From Bradyrhizobium sp. S69 (GTDB lineage: Bacteria; Pseudomonadota; Alphaproteobacteria; Rhizobiales; Xanthobacteraceae): a DNA stretch of 64,000 nt. Of this stretch, positions 25,732-34,879 are shown one piece after another. Location: NCBI RefSeq assembly GCF_009766005.1, contig NZ_LMUK01000006.1, positions 62,001 through 126,000 of the forward strand. Reading direction: 5' to 3'. The notes below the pieces were generated by a model. That model searched no databases, was not told where the DNA came from, and saw nothing but the letters and a program-made list of their open reading frames with translations. The position numbers were made by a program, and so were the translations under genes. Within the stretch, counting starts at the first letter, position 1, and every line of letters begins with the position of its first letter.

Positions 25732-26840
25732 CAGACCTCCCGCGCCTCGAAATCGATCCGCGGATCGATCCACATATAGGCCAGATCCGAGATCAGATTG
25801 ACCACCAGACCCACCAGCGAAAAGATGAACAGCGTTCCAAACACCACCGGATAGTCGCGGTTCAGCACGCTTTCGAAACCGAGCAGGCCGAGCCCATCCA
25901 GCGAGAAAATGGTCTCGATCAGCAGCGAGCCGGAAAAGAACGCGTGGATGAAGGCGCCCGGGAAACCGGCGATCACGATCAGCATGGCGTTGCGGAAGAC
26001 GTGATTGTAGAGTACCTGGCGTTGGCTGCAGCCCTTGGCACGCGCGGTCATCACATATTGCTTGCGGATTTCATCGAGAAACGAGTTCTTGGTCAGCAGC
26101 GTCATGGTGGCGAAGGCGCCGAGCGCCATCGCGATCAGCGGCAGCGTGATGTGCCAGAAATAATCCAGGATCTTCCAGTACCAGGGGAATTGCGACCAGC
26201 CGTCTGAGGTCAGGCCACGCAGCGGGAAGATGTTGAAGAACGAGCCGCCGGCGAACAGGATGATCAAAAGGATCGCGAACAGGAAGCCTGGGATAGCAAA
26301 TCCGACGATGATGATGGCCGACGTCCAGGTGTCGAACTTGGAGCCGTCCTGCACCGCCTTGCGGATCCCGAGCGGGATAGAGATCAGATAGGTCAAGAGC
26401 GTCATCCAGATCCCGAGCGACATCGAGACCGGCAATTTCTCCTTGATCAACTGCAAGACGGTGGTATCGCGAAAATAGCTTTTGCCGAAATCGAAGCGCG
26501 AGAAGTTCCACACCATCAGCGCGAAGCGCTCCGGCGCCGGCTTGTCGAAGCCGAACTGCTTTTCGAGGCTCTTGATGAAATCGGGATCGAGCCCCTGCGC
26601 GCCGCGATACTTCGAACTGGCGCCGCCACCGGAAAAATTGCCGGGCTGGCCGCGCGGGCTGAAATCGCCACCGCCGCCGGAAACCCGCGAGGTGCCGCCG
26701 GTGTCGGCGCCGTTGAGCTGCGCGATCACGCGTTCCACCGGGCCGCCGGGGGCGAACTGCACCACCACGAACGACACGAACAATATTCCGAGCAGCGTCG
26801 GGATCATCAGCAAAATGCGGCGGGCGATATAGGCGCTCAT
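25731..26840 (-). CDS. yejB: Peptide ABC transporter permease YejB
   Basis: This 369-residue permease of the DppB/YejB type starts with membrane segment 'RILLMIPTLLGILFVSFVVV'. A periplasmic loop follows with a Gly/Ser-rich insertion ('RVSGGGGDFSPRGQPGNFSG', about 53-72) typical of the YejB branch, then the permease core with 'VMTARAKGCSQRQVLYNHVF'. It sits between the first binding protein (3-base gap) and yejE (1-base overlap). Confidence 0.95.
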   Translation of the reverse strand: MSAYIARRILLMIPTLLGILFVSFVVVQFAPGGPVERVIAQLNGADTGGTSRVSGGGGDFSPRGQPGNFSGGGASSKYRGAQGLDPDFIKSLEKQFGFDKPAPERFALMVWNFSRFDFGKSYFRDTTVLQLIKEKLPVSMSLGIWMTLLTYLISIPLGIRKAVQDGSKFDTWTSAIIIVGFAIPGFLFAILLIILFAGGSFFNIFPLRGLTSDGWSQFPWYWKILDYFWHITLPLIAMALGAFATMTLLTKNSFLDEIRKQYVMTARAKGCSQRQVLYNHVFRNAMLIVIAGFPGAFIHAFFSGSLLIETIFSLDGLGLLGFESVLNRDYPVVFGTLFIFSLVGLVVNLISDLAYMWIDPRIDFEAREV

Positions 26841-26843
26841 GAG

Positions 26844-28709
26844 CTACTTCGCCTGTTCGGATTTGGCGGCCTTGGCGGCGTCGTACCACCAATTTTCCGG
26901 CGCACCGACACCCCCCGAATATTTCGGCGGCTTGTCGGGGTGATTGAACACGTCCCAATAGGCAATCGGGTGCGTCGCGCGGAACCATTGCGGCACCCAA
27001 TAGCGGCCGGCCCGGAACACCCGGTCCAGCGCACGACATGCATTGGTCAGATCCACCCGCGTCTCGGCACTCATGGCCCTTGCGACCAGTGCGTCGATCG
27101 CTGGGCTAGCAACACCGGCCAGATTGTATGAGCCCTTGGTGGCCGCCGCCTGCGATGTAAAGTACGGCCGCAGGCTGTCGCCCGGCGTCGCCGACATGCT
27201 CAAGCGCTCGACCGTCACATCGAAATCAAAATCTTCCACGCGCGCGCGGTACTGCACGGCGTCGATCAATCGGATGCTGGCGTCGATCCCGAGCTGTCCG
27301 AGATTCTTGATGAAGGTGGCGTGATGCGGCTGAAATGCCGGCTCATCGAGCAGGAATTCGACCGTGAAGGCCTCGCCGTTCGGCAATAGCCGTTTGCCGT
27401 CCTTGATGACACATCCGGCGTCGTTGAGCAGTTGCACCGCTTTGCGCAACAAGGCCCGGTCCTGACCCGACCCGTCCGATACCGGCGGCACATAAGGTTC
27501 GCCGAATACTTCGTCGGGGACCTGGCCGCGAAACGGCTCGAGCAGCTTGAGTTCTTCCGGCGATGGCGCCCCGACCGCCACCATGTCCGAATTCTGAAAC
27601 GGCGAGCAGGTGCGCGCATAGGCGCCGTACATCACGGTCTTGTTGGTCCATTCGAAGTCAAAGGCGTTGCCGAGGGCTTCCCGCACCCTTGGATCCCTAA
27701 ACTTGTCGCGACGGGTGTTGAAGAACCAGCCTTGTCCACCCGACGGCGTTTGGTCCGGCAAGGTCTCGCGCTTGACGCGGCCATCCTTGACCGCCGGGAA
27801 ATCATAGCGTGTCGCCCAGATGCGCGCGGTGAACTCCTCGCGGTACAGATAGCTCCTTCCGCTGAAACCCTCGAACGCGACATCGCGGTCGCGATAAAAC
27901 TCATAGCGTACGGTATCGAAATTGTAGCTGCCGCGGTTCACCGGGAGGTCGGCGGCCCACCAGTCCTTGACCCGTTCATATTCAATGTAGCGGTTGGCCT
28001 CGAATTTGCCGACCTTGTACGGCCCCGATCCCAGCGGCGTATCGAGGGTCGATTCCTCGAATGACCGCGTCGCATAATAGGCCTTGGAGAAGATCGGCAG
28101 GCCCGCGACATAGAGCGGCACGTCGCGGGCGCGCTTTTCCGCGAAGCTGACGACAACGGTCGCGTCATCGGCCGCTTCGGCCTTCAGCATGTCGCGCAAC
28201 TGAACCATGATCAGCGGATGACCCTTTTCCTTCAGCGCGGTCAGCGAGAACGCGACATCCTGCGCGGTCAGCTTCGAGCCGTCGTGAAATCGGGCCTCGG
28301 GCCGGATGGTGAAACGGTAAACCAGTTTGTCCGGCGATATCCGCACCGACTTCGCCGCGAGACCATACATCGCATCCGGCTCGTCACTCGCGCGCACCAT
28401 CAGCGCCGCGAAGGTCATATCCATACCCTGCGCGCCCTCGCCCTTGAGGATGTAGGCGTTGAGCGAACTGAACGTGAAATACGACTGGTTGTAGGCGCGA
28501 CTGGAAGGTATCAGCGAAAACAGCCCGCCCTTCGGCGCGTCGATATTCACATAATCGAGATGCTGAAAGTCCGCCGGATATTTCAGATCGCCGAATGCCG
28601 AGATGCCGTGGATGTCCGAGCCGGTATCGGCCGCCGCCGACCGAAAACCCACAGCGCTGATCGCACCGACCCCGACACCGAGCAGGTGCCGGCGCGAGAG
28701 CTGCATCAT
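26844..28709 (-). CDS. yejA: Extracellular solute-binding protein, YejA-like (proximal)
   Basis: This 621-residue periplasmic binding protein of the peptide/nickel family (SBP_bac_5) is predicted to be exported by Tat: 'QLSRRHLLGVGVGAISAVGF'. The mature protein has the YejA-type opening 'HGISAFGDLKYPADFQHLDY' followed by 'NIDAPKGG'. ATG at 28709 (or the adjacent 28706) is chosen because the signal begins there; the frame is open for 60 further codons that overlap the upstream gene. It is immediately upstream of yejB. It is paralogous to the next gene, which opens with the same ...GDIKYPADF...YVNPDAPKGG pattern. Confidence 0.93.
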   Translation of the reverse strand: MMQLSRRHLLGVGVGAISAVGFRSAAADTGSDIHGISAFGDLKYPADFQHLDYVNIDAPKGGLFSLIPSSRAYNQSYFTFSSLNAYILKGEGAQGMDMTFAALMVRASDEPDAMYGLAAKSVRISPDKLVYRFTIRPEARFHDGSKLTAQDVAFSLTALKEKGHPLIMVQLRDMLKAEAADDATVVVSFAEKRARDVPLYVAGLPIFSKAYYATRSFEESTLDTPLGSGPYKVGKFEANRYIEYERVKDWWAADLPVNRGSYNFDTVRYEFYRDRDVAFEGFSGRSYLYREEFTARIWATRYDFPAVKDGRVKRETLPDQTPSGGQGWFFNTRRDKFRDPRVREALGNAFDFEWTNKTVMYGAYARTCSPFQNSDMVAVGAPSPEELKLLEPFRGQVPDEVFGEPYVPPVSDGSGQDRALLRKAVQLLNDAGCVIKDGKRLLPNGEAFTVEFLLDEPAFQPHHATFIKNLGQLGIDASIRLIDAVQYRARVEDFDFDVTVERLSMSATPGDSLRPYFTSQAAATKGSYNLAGVASPAIDALVARAMSAETRVDLTNACRALDRVFRAGRYWVPQWFRATHPIAYWDVFNHPDKPPKYSGGVGAPENWWYDAAKAAKSEQAK

Positions 28710-28723
28710 GCCTGCGGAAACCC

Positions 28724-30628
28724 TCAAGATCGCTTGCCGATCTTGGCTGCCTTGTCGGCGTCGAACCACCACAGCGACGGCAATCCGCCGCGGCCGTATT
28801 TCGGCAGAGGGTCGGCATGGTTGAAGCGGTCCCAGATCGCGTAGCGCGCAAACCCGTAGGTGAATTGCGGGACGACGTAGAAATTCCACAACAGGACGCG
28901 ATCGAGCGCCCGCGTCGCAGCGACGAGGCCGGCACGATCCTTGGCGAAGATGATCTTGTCGATGAGTTGATCCACGGCCGGATTCTTGATGCCGATGGTG
29001 TTTTTCGAGCCCGGCTGGTCCGCGCTCTGCGAGCTCCAGAATTCCCGCTGCTCGTTGCCGGGCGACAGCGACTGTCCCCAGACGTCGGTGATGATGTCGA
29101 AGTCGAAGTTACGCAGCCGGTTCTCGTATTGCGCATCGTCCACGACGCGGATCGATGTCGTAACGCCGATACGCTCGAGCGACGGCTTGTAGAACAGCGA
29201 TATCCGCTCACTCGATGGATCCTGGACCAGAATCTCGACGGTCACCGGTTTTTCCGCCGGATCGACCAGCTTGCCGTCCTTGATCGTGTAGTTCGCCTCC
29301 TTCAGCAGCCTCATTGCCTCGCGCAGATTCGCGCGTACCGCCTCGGGGTTGCCGCCAACCGGATTGGAATATGTCGTCGTGAAGAGTTCCGCCGGCACCT
29401 TGTCGCGCACGGTCTCCAGGATCTGGAGTTCTTCGCCCTGCGGCAGTCCCGACGAGGCCAGCTCCGTGCCGTCGAAGTAGCTGTTGATGCGCTTGTACTG
29501 CCCATAAAACAGCTGCTTGTTCATTTCCTCGAAGTCGAACGCAAAATTGAAGGCGCGGCGCAGCCGGGCATCCTTGAATTGCTCCCGGCGCAGATTGAGC
29601 ACGAAGCCCTGCATCCGCCCGGAATCGTTGATCGGGAACTCCTGCTTGGCGACGCGCTTGTCGGCGATCGCCGGAAAATCATAGGCCGTCGCCCATTGCT
29701 TGGCCGAATTCTCGACGATCCAGTCGGCCTGGTCGGCCTTGAAGGCTTCGAGCGCAACCAGATTGTCGCGGAAAAACTCAAAGCGCAGTTCGTCGAAATT
29801 GTTCTGGCCGATCTGGCTCGGCAGGCTTGCGCCCCAATAGTCCTTGACCCGCTCCAGCCGGATCGATCTGGCGGCGACGAATTCCTTGATGCGGTAGGGG
29901 CCGGAACCGAGCGGCGGCTCCAGCGTCGTTGCCGAGATGTCGCGCTTTTTGCCGTTGGCGTCGGTGCCTTCCCACCAATGCTTGGGCAACACGACCAACT
30001 CACCGACGATGGTCGGCAATTCGCGATTGCCGGGGCTCTCGAAGGTGAACTTTATGTCGCGATCGCCGATCTTTTCGGTTTTGACGACGTGACGATAATA
30101 CGAGGCGTAGAACGGACTGTTTTTCTTGAGTACCTCGAGCGAGAAAATCACGTCCTCGGGCGTGACCGGCTTGCCGTCATGCCAGTGGGCTTCCTTGCGA
30201 AGACGGTAGGTGACCCAGGCGAAATCGTCGGGATGCGAGGCGGCCTCCGCCAGCAGGCCGTATTCCGTGGTGACTTCGTCCAGCGAACGGCTCATCAGGG
30301 TTTCATTGATCATCGCGGCGGCCGGAGCCAGCGAGCCCTTGATGCCGGCAATAGCGATGTTGAAATTGTCGAACGTACCGATCGATATTTGACGCGCCAC
30401 GCCGCCCTTGGGGGCATCCGGATTGACGTAATCGAAACGCTTGAAATCGGCGGGATATTTGATGTCGCCGAACAGCGACAAAGCGTGCCGCCAGGCCGGC
30501 TCGCCGGCCGCCGTCTGGGCGCGGGCCTCACCGATCAGGGAAGCGCCAGCCGCCATCCCAATGCTCGGAGCGATCGCGGCGAAGGCGCCGCTTTGCAAAA
30601 GATGTCGCCGGGTAATTGCCAAATGCAT
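28724..30628 (-). CDS. Extracellular solute-binding protein, YejA-like (distal)
   Basis: This 634-residue paralog of the neighbouring YejA-like protein is the first gene of the operon. It has a Tat-like signal ('AITRRHLLQSGAFAAIAP') and the mature segment 'LFGDIKYPADFKRFDYVNPD'. ATG 30628 follows AGGAATT; the frame stays open 43 codons upstream without support. The gap to the second binding protein is only 14 bases. Two binding proteins feeding one YejBEF permease suggest a wider peptide range; divergence between them is clear but no frame damage is visible. Confidence 0.93.
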   Translation of the reverse strand: MHLAITRRHLLQSGAFAAIAPSIGMAAGASLIGEARAQTAAGEPAWRHALSLFGDIKYPADFKRFDYVNPDAPKGGVARQISIGTFDNFNIAIAGIKGSLAPAAAMINETLMSRSLDEVTTEYGLLAEAASHPDDFAWVTYRLRKEAHWHDGKPVTPEDVIFSLEVLKKNSPFYASYYRHVVKTEKIGDRDIKFTFESPGNRELPTIVGELVVLPKHWWEGTDANGKKRDISATTLEPPLGSGPYRIKEFVAARSIRLERVKDYWGASLPSQIGQNNFDELRFEFFRDNLVALEAFKADQADWIVENSAKQWATAYDFPAIADKRVAKQEFPINDSGRMQGFVLNLRREQFKDARLRRAFNFAFDFEEMNKQLFYGQYKRINSYFDGTELASSGLPQGEELQILETVRDKVPAELFTTTYSNPVGGNPEAVRANLREAMRLLKEANYTIKDGKLVDPAEKPVTVEILVQDPSSERISLFYKPSLERIGVTTSIRVVDDAQYENRLRNFDFDIITDVWGQSLSPGNEQREFWSSQSADQPGSKNTIGIKNPAVDQLIDKIIFAKDRAGLVAATRALDRVLLWNFYVVPQFTYGFARYAIWDRFNHADPLPKYGRGGLPSLWWFDADKAAKIGKRS

Positions 30629-30777
30629 AATTCCTGCTGGACCTGGAAGCGCTAGTAAGACGGTAATATACGGCAACGTTTCGACAAAATACGTTGCTTT
30701 TTCCTCATGAAAGCGCCCGGCGAAGCGATCCGCTGCGGCCAAACGCCCCGATAACAAACCCGCGAGCCCTCGACATG

Positions 30778-30802
30778 AAAACGGCCGGGCAATGCCCGGC
30801 CG
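30778..30802 (-). terminator. Intrinsic terminator of the cytochrome c gene
   Basis: A perfect 9-bp GC stem (30782-30790 with 30794-30802) with a 3-base loop is followed on the - strand by TTTT. It lies 63 bases past the cytochrome stop and upstream of the yej operon, so it insulates the two. Confidence 0.8.
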
Positions 30803-30865
30803 GTGATGGCGCGAAATTCCATGTCACGATGACGGGGCGTTAGCTGGCCGCCATCGCTTGATCCA

Positions 30866-31414
30866 TCACTTGGCCGCGGTCGGCAGCGGAACCGGACTAT
30901 CCGCCAGCGTGTGCAGATAATCGATCACGTCGGCGCGCTCGCTGTCCTTCTGGATGCCGGCAAAGCCCATCGCGGTGCCCGGGACGAAACCCTTCGGGTT
31001 ATTGATGAACTGGTTGAGGTCGTCATAGGTCCAGGTGCCGCCCTTGCCCTTCATGGCGGCGGAGAAATTGAAGCCGCGGCCTTCACCCTTCTTGTCGCCG
31101 ACGATCCCGTAGAGATTGGGGCCGACGCGGTTCGGGCCGTCCTTTTCGAAGGTATGGCAGGCGCCACATTTCTTGGCAGCAGCCGCGCCCTTCTCGACCG
31201 AGGCGGTCTGCAGCAGCTTCTCGATCGGTTCGGAAGGCGCCGGTGCAGCTTCCTTGCCGCCGGCCGGAGCCTCTTCCTTGACCGCGATTTCGAAGCCCGG
31301 CTTTGCCAGCTTCGGCGGGGAGAACAGCGCCCCGGCAGCGAAACTCGTCGACAGGATAACGAGGCAGGTGGCCAGAACGGCACCCATGATTTTATTGGTT
31401 TCGAAGGAGTCCAT
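30866..31414 (-). CDS. cycM: Membrane-anchored c-type cytochrome, CycM-like
   Basis: This 182-residue cytochrome has an uncleaved N-terminal membrane anchor (about 10-30), an Ala/Pro/Glu-rich linker (about 40-65) and a class I cytochrome c domain. Haem attachment is CGACH (83-87); the axial Met is probably Met149 in 'PGTAMGFAGI'. In Bradyrhizobium CycM carries electrons from the bc1 complex to the aa3-type oxidase. No oxidase gene is nearby, as is usual for cycM. kdsB is divergent. Confidence 0.9.
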   Translation of the reverse strand: MDSFETNKIMGAVLATCLVILSTSFAAGALFSPPKLAKPGFEIAVKEEAPAGGKEAAPAPSEPIEKLLQTASVEKGAAAAKKCGACHTFEKDGPNRVGPNLYGIVGDKKGEGRGFNFSAAMKGKGGTWTYDDLNQFINNPKGFVPGTAMGFAGIQKDSERADVIDYLHTLADSPVPLPTAAK

Positions 31415-31652
31415 TTCGGATCAGGCTCCAAGCCTTAAAGCTAAGGCTTACCTGCAGTAAGCCTCAAAGGTCGACTTCAGGCCGGCGAGAAGCGGCCGCG
31501 GATGGGCCTCAGGAATCATGCTTTCGCACCGCACCCGAGTGGCTTTGAGATATCGGTTTGCCCGCGCTCTGGCAACCCGTATAAATGGGCCGGCTTTTGA
31601 CCAATCCCCATCATTTCCCGCCTGTTATCAACCGGGTCCAGATCTCATCCCG

Positions 31653-32393
31653 ATGACCGAAACCCGTACCTTGGTGCTGATCCCCGCCCGCATGGCCGCC
31701 ACCCGGCTGCCTGGCAAGCCGCTGTTGGACATTGCCGGCCTGCCGATGATCGTCCACGTGCTGCGCAGCGCCGAAGCCGCGCAAATCGGCCGTGTCGCGG
31801 TCGCCACCGACACCCTGGAGATCGCCGAGGTGGTGAAATCCCATGGCGGCGAGGCCGTCATGACCCGCGCCGACCACCCGTCCGGGTCGGACCGCAGCTA
31901 TGAGGCGCTGTGCAAGCTCGACCCGGAAAGCAAGATCGAGATCGTGGTCAATCTGCAGGGCGATTTCCCGACCATCCGCCCCGATAACATCAGGAGCGTG
32001 CTGACCCCCTTGGCCGACCCCGCGGTCGATATCTCGACTTTGGCCGCCGAAATCCACACCGAGGAGGAAAGCAGCAACCCGAACGTGGTCAAGGTGATCG
32101 GCTCGACCGTCAGTGCGGGGCGGATGCGCGCGCTGTACTTCACCCGCGCCACGGCGCCCTGGGGCGACGGGCCGCGCTACCATCACATCGGCCTTTATGC
32201 CTATCGCCGCCCGGCACTGGAGCGCTATGTCCGGCTGCCGCCCTCGGAGCTGGAGCTGCGCGAGAAGCTCGAACAATTGCGGGCGATCGAGGCCGGGATG
32301 CGGATCGATGTCGCCATCGTGGCAACGGTGCCGCGCGGGGTCGATACGCCGCCCGATCTGGAAACCGCCCGCGGCATACTGGCCAAACGATAG
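31653..32393 (+). CDS. kdsB: 3-deoxy-manno-octulosonate cytidylyltransferase (CMP-KDO synthetase)
   Basis: This 246-residue enzyme activates KDO with CTP for lipopolysaccharide core synthesis. The N-terminal nucleotide-binding motif is '[20 protein letters not shown]'; '[17 protein letters not shown]' and '[18 protein letters not shown]' are conserved family segments. The usual QGDEP metal-site motif reads QGDFP here: the Asp is kept and the Glu is replaced. ATG 31653 gives the standard length; the ribosome site is weak. pheA follows after 43 bases. Confidence 0.93.
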   Translation: MTETRTLVLIPARMAATRLPGKPLLDIAGLPMIVHVLRSAEAAQIGRVAVATDTLEIAEVVKSHGGEAVMTRADHPSGSDRSYEALCKLDPESKIEIVVNLQGDFPTIRPDNIRSVLTPLADPAVDISTLAAEIHTEEESSNPNVVKVIGSTVSAGRMRALYFTRATAPWGDGPRYHHIGLYAYRRPALERYVRLPPSELELREKLEQLRAIEAGMRIDVAIVATVPRGVDTPPDLETARGILAKR

Positions 32394-32436
32394 ACGGCTG
32401 CTACAAGGCGCCATCACGACGAACATGACGACGAGC

Positions 32437-33297
32437 ATGACCAAGACCATGAAAATTGCATTCCAGGGCGAGCCGGGCGCCAATTCCCATATCGCCATCG
32501 CCGCCGCCTATCCCGACGCCGAACCGCTTCCCTGCGCGACCTTCGAGGATGCGCTGGCCGCGATCTCCTCGGGCGAGGCGGATCTGGGCATGATCCCGAT
32601 CGAAAACTCGGTCGCCGGCCGGGTCGCCGATATCCATCATCTGCTGCCGCAGTCCGGCCTGTTCATCGTCGGCGAATGGTTCGAGCCGATCCATCACCAG
32701 TTGATGGCGCCGCGCGGCGCCAAGCTTGCCGACATCAAGACCGTCGAGAGCCATGTCCACGCGCTCGGGCAATGCCGCCGCATCATCCGCAAGCTCGGCA
32801 TCAGGCCGATCGTCTCCGGCGACACCGCCGGAAGCGCCCGCATCGTCGCCGAGCGCGGTGACAAGAGCTGCGCCTCGATCGCTTCCAGGCTCGCGGCCGA
32901 CATCTACGGCCTCGATATCCTGGCCGGGGACGTCGAGGACGAGACCCACAACACCACCCGTTTCGTGGTGCTGGCGCGCGAACCGAAATGGGCCGCGCAG
33001 GGCTCGGGGCCGCTGGTCACCACCTTTGTATTCCGGGTGCGCAATTTGCCCGCCGCGCTCTACAAGGCGCTGGGCGGCTTTGCCACCAATAGCGTCAACA
33101 TGACCAAGCTCGAAAGCTACATGGTCGACGGCGAATTCTCCGCGACGCAATTCTACGCCGACGTCGACGGCCATCCCGACGACAAGAACCTCGCTTTCGC
33201 GCTGGAGGAATTGAAATTCTTCTCCCGCGAATTGCGTATCGTCGGCGTCTATCCGGGCCATCCGTTCCGAGCGACGTTCAGCGAGACGAAGGAATAG
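32437..33297 (+). CDS. pheA: Prephenate dehydratase
   Basis: This monofunctional enzyme converts prephenate to phenylpyruvate in phenylalanine synthesis. It has 286 residues: a catalytic PDT domain (about 1-180; 'KIAFQGEPGANSHIAIAAAY', 'MIPIENSVAGRVADIHHLLP', 'THNTTRFVVLAREP') and a C-terminal regulatory ACT domain ('TTFVFRVRNLPAALYKALGG', 'NMTKLESYMVDGEF'). Three in-frame ATGs (32425, 32437, 32449) are possible; I use the middle one. No chorismate mutase domain is present. Confidence 0.94.
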   Translation: MTKTMKIAFQGEPGANSHIAIAAAYPDAEPLPCATFEDALAAISSGEADLGMIPIENSVAGRVADIHHLLPQSGLFIVGEWFEPIHHQLMAPRGAKLADIKTVESHVHALGQCRRIIRKLGIRPIVSGDTAGSARIVAERGDKSCASIASRLAADIYGLDILAGDVEDETHNTTRFVVLAREPKWAAQGSGPLVTTFVFRVRNLPAALYKALGGFATNSVNMTKLESYMVDGEFSATQFYADVDGHPDDKNLAFALEELKFFSRELRIVGVYPGHPFRATFSETKE

Positions 33298-33320
33298 GGT
33301 TTTCACGCGACCTATCCGTT

Positions 33321-33440
33321 CGTCGTCCCGGCGAAGGCCGGGACCCACAATCCCTGGCGTGCGTTGCTAAGCAAGGCCTCGGCCACATCGTGCAAACGGG
33401 AATCCGCGCCGTATGGGTCCCGGCCTTCGCCGGGACGACG
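33321..33440. repeat. Family A inverted-repeat element, copy 1
   Basis: The arms 33321-33347 and 33414-33440 are perfectly complementary over 27 bases. The left arm begins CGTCGTCCCGGCGAAGGCC. The loop of 66 bases includes TGGCGTGCGTT and CCGCGCCGTA, blocks also present in copy 2 at 47029. It fills the gap between convergent pheA and the oxidoreductase gene. Confidence 0.9.
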
Positions 33441-33464
33441 ATAGTTTGTTGACGCCTTCGTTGT

Positions 33465-34484
33465 TCAAGCCGCAGCCTTCTTCCCCAGCCCGAACGCGTC
33501 CGCCAGCAAGCTGTACGATTTCTTGCGGGCGTCGTGATCGTACACGGCGGTGATGATCATCAGCTCATCGGCCTTGCTGGCGTTGATCAGCGGCTGCAGT
33601 TTTGTCATCACGGTCGCGGGGCTGCCGACGAAGAACCGCGAGCGATTACGCGCGATCGAGGCCCGTTCGGCGTCGGTGTAGGGATAGGCCAGCGCCTCTT
33701 CCACGCTCGGCAGCGGCGTATACTGGCCGCGGTCGCGGCGCAGGCGGTTGAGCTCCATCGACGCTGCAAGCCGCTCCGCCTCCGCATCGGTTTCGGCGGC
33801 GACCACCGCGACCGCCAGGATGCCGTGCGGCGTCGCGCGCCAGCCCGACGGCTTGAAACGCGTATGATAATTGATCAGCGCATCGACCGCGTCGTGGGAC
33901 GCAAAATGATGCGCGAAGGCAAAGCCCATCCCGACCTGGGCCGCCAGTTCCGAGCTGTAATCGCTGGAGCCGAGCAGCCAGATCGGCGGCAGCGGCACGT
34001 CGTCGGGCATCGCCACAACTTTGTTGTAGGGATGGTCGGGCGGAAAATCCCGCGTCTCCCACAAGGTCAATTCATGCAGCCGCTCGAGGAAATCATCGCC
34101 CTCGCGGCGATCGAGCCGGCTGCGTAACGCGTGGGCGGTGGCGCCGTCGGTGCCCGGCGCGCGGCCGAGCCCGAGATCGATCCGGCCCGGAAACAGCGCT
34201 TCCAGCATCTTGAAGCGTTCCGCCACCATCAGCGGCGCGTGGTTGGGCAGCATCACGCCGCCGGAGCCAACCCGGATATGGCTGGTCACCGCCGCGATCT
34301 GCCCGATCATGATGTCGGGCGCGGGGCTCGCGACCGACGCAAGGTTGTGATGCTCGGCCAGCCAATATCGGAGATAGCCGAGCTGATCGACATGGCGCGC
34401 CAGATCGATGCTGTTGCGCAGCGCCGTGGCGGGCTTGGTGCCGGTGGTGACGACGGAGAGGTCGAGGACTGAAAGCGGAATCAT
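33465..34484 (-). CDS. LLM-class (luciferase-like) flavin-dependent oxidoreductase
   Basis: This 339-residue TIM-barrel protein of the bacterial luciferase-like family starts with '[20 protein letters not shown]' and '[20 protein letters not shown]', and has '[20 protein letters not shown]', the conserved LGLGR block of the MsnO8/YhbW-type group. Such enzymes use reduced flavin (FMNH2 or F420) to oxidise small organic molecules; the substrate here cannot be inferred. It is monocistronic and convergent with pheA across a family A repeat. Confidence 0.9.
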   Translation of the reverse strand: MIPLSVLDLSVVTTGTKPATALRNSIDLARHVDQLGYLRYWLAEHHNLASVASPAPDIMIGQIAAVTSHIRVGSGGVMLPNHAPLMVAERFKMLEALFPGRIDLGLGRAPGTDGATAHALRSRLDRREGDDFLERLHELTLWETRDFPPDHPYNKVVAMPDDVPLPPIWLLGSSDYSSELAAQVGMGFAFAHHFASHDAVDALINYHTRFKPSGWRATPHGILAVAVVAAETDAEAERLAASMELNRLRRDRGQYTPLPSVEEALAYPYTDAERASIARNRSRFFVGSPATVMTKLQPLINASKADELMIITAVYDHDARKKSYSLLADAFGLGKKAAA

Positions 34485-34879
34485 CGCGATAAACTAGTGC
34501 GCCACGTCCGGCCCACAAAGGGCCCTCGCGCGCAGATCAGGCGCGCATCGCATGGGCCCGCGAATGGCAGGCCAAGCCGACCCAGGTGGGCTGGATATAA
34601 GGTATACATCAAAAATCCGATCTGCCCATCACTTCAAGAAACTCTTGCTCGGAGCAAAATTAGCCCATAAATTACTGAAATTACGTACATTTCTATCTGA
34701 ATTTTCAAAGCCATTTCTGCCCACCTTGTCATATCAATCGATCTCATATTAAATGTTTCACGGAGTAATTGGGCAATTTCCCATCATCGATGGGCTGTTT
34801 AAAAGGTCCGATTTCGCTTATTTTGGCTTGAGAGCAAAGCCCGGCATCGTTGCGGGCTTGAGTGGGAGTTCGCCGTGCG
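34485..34879. other. AT-rich intergenic region upstream of metF
   Basis: About 395 bases, notably AT-rich at 34600-34760. It contains TGAATTTTCA, the palindrome CCCATCATCGATGGG, and a short hairpin AAGCCCG/CGGGCTT (34837-34843 with 34853-34859) just before the metF start. It would hold the metF promoter. I looked for SAM- or SAH-type riboswitch features and found none that I could defend. Confidence 0.45.

Noticed and set aside
28710-28889. Upstream extension of the proximal YejA-like protein
   Set aside because: The extra 60 codons overlap the preceding gene, lack a ribosome site and precede a clear Tat signal start.
23198-30655. Long + strand frames (over 600 codons) opposite the yej operon
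   Set aside because: They show only shadow composition and lie over well recognised - strand genes.
34485-34879. Possible SAM or SAH riboswitch before metF
   Set aside because: Only a short 7-bp hairpin and AT-rich DNA are seen; the conserved core of known classes was not found.
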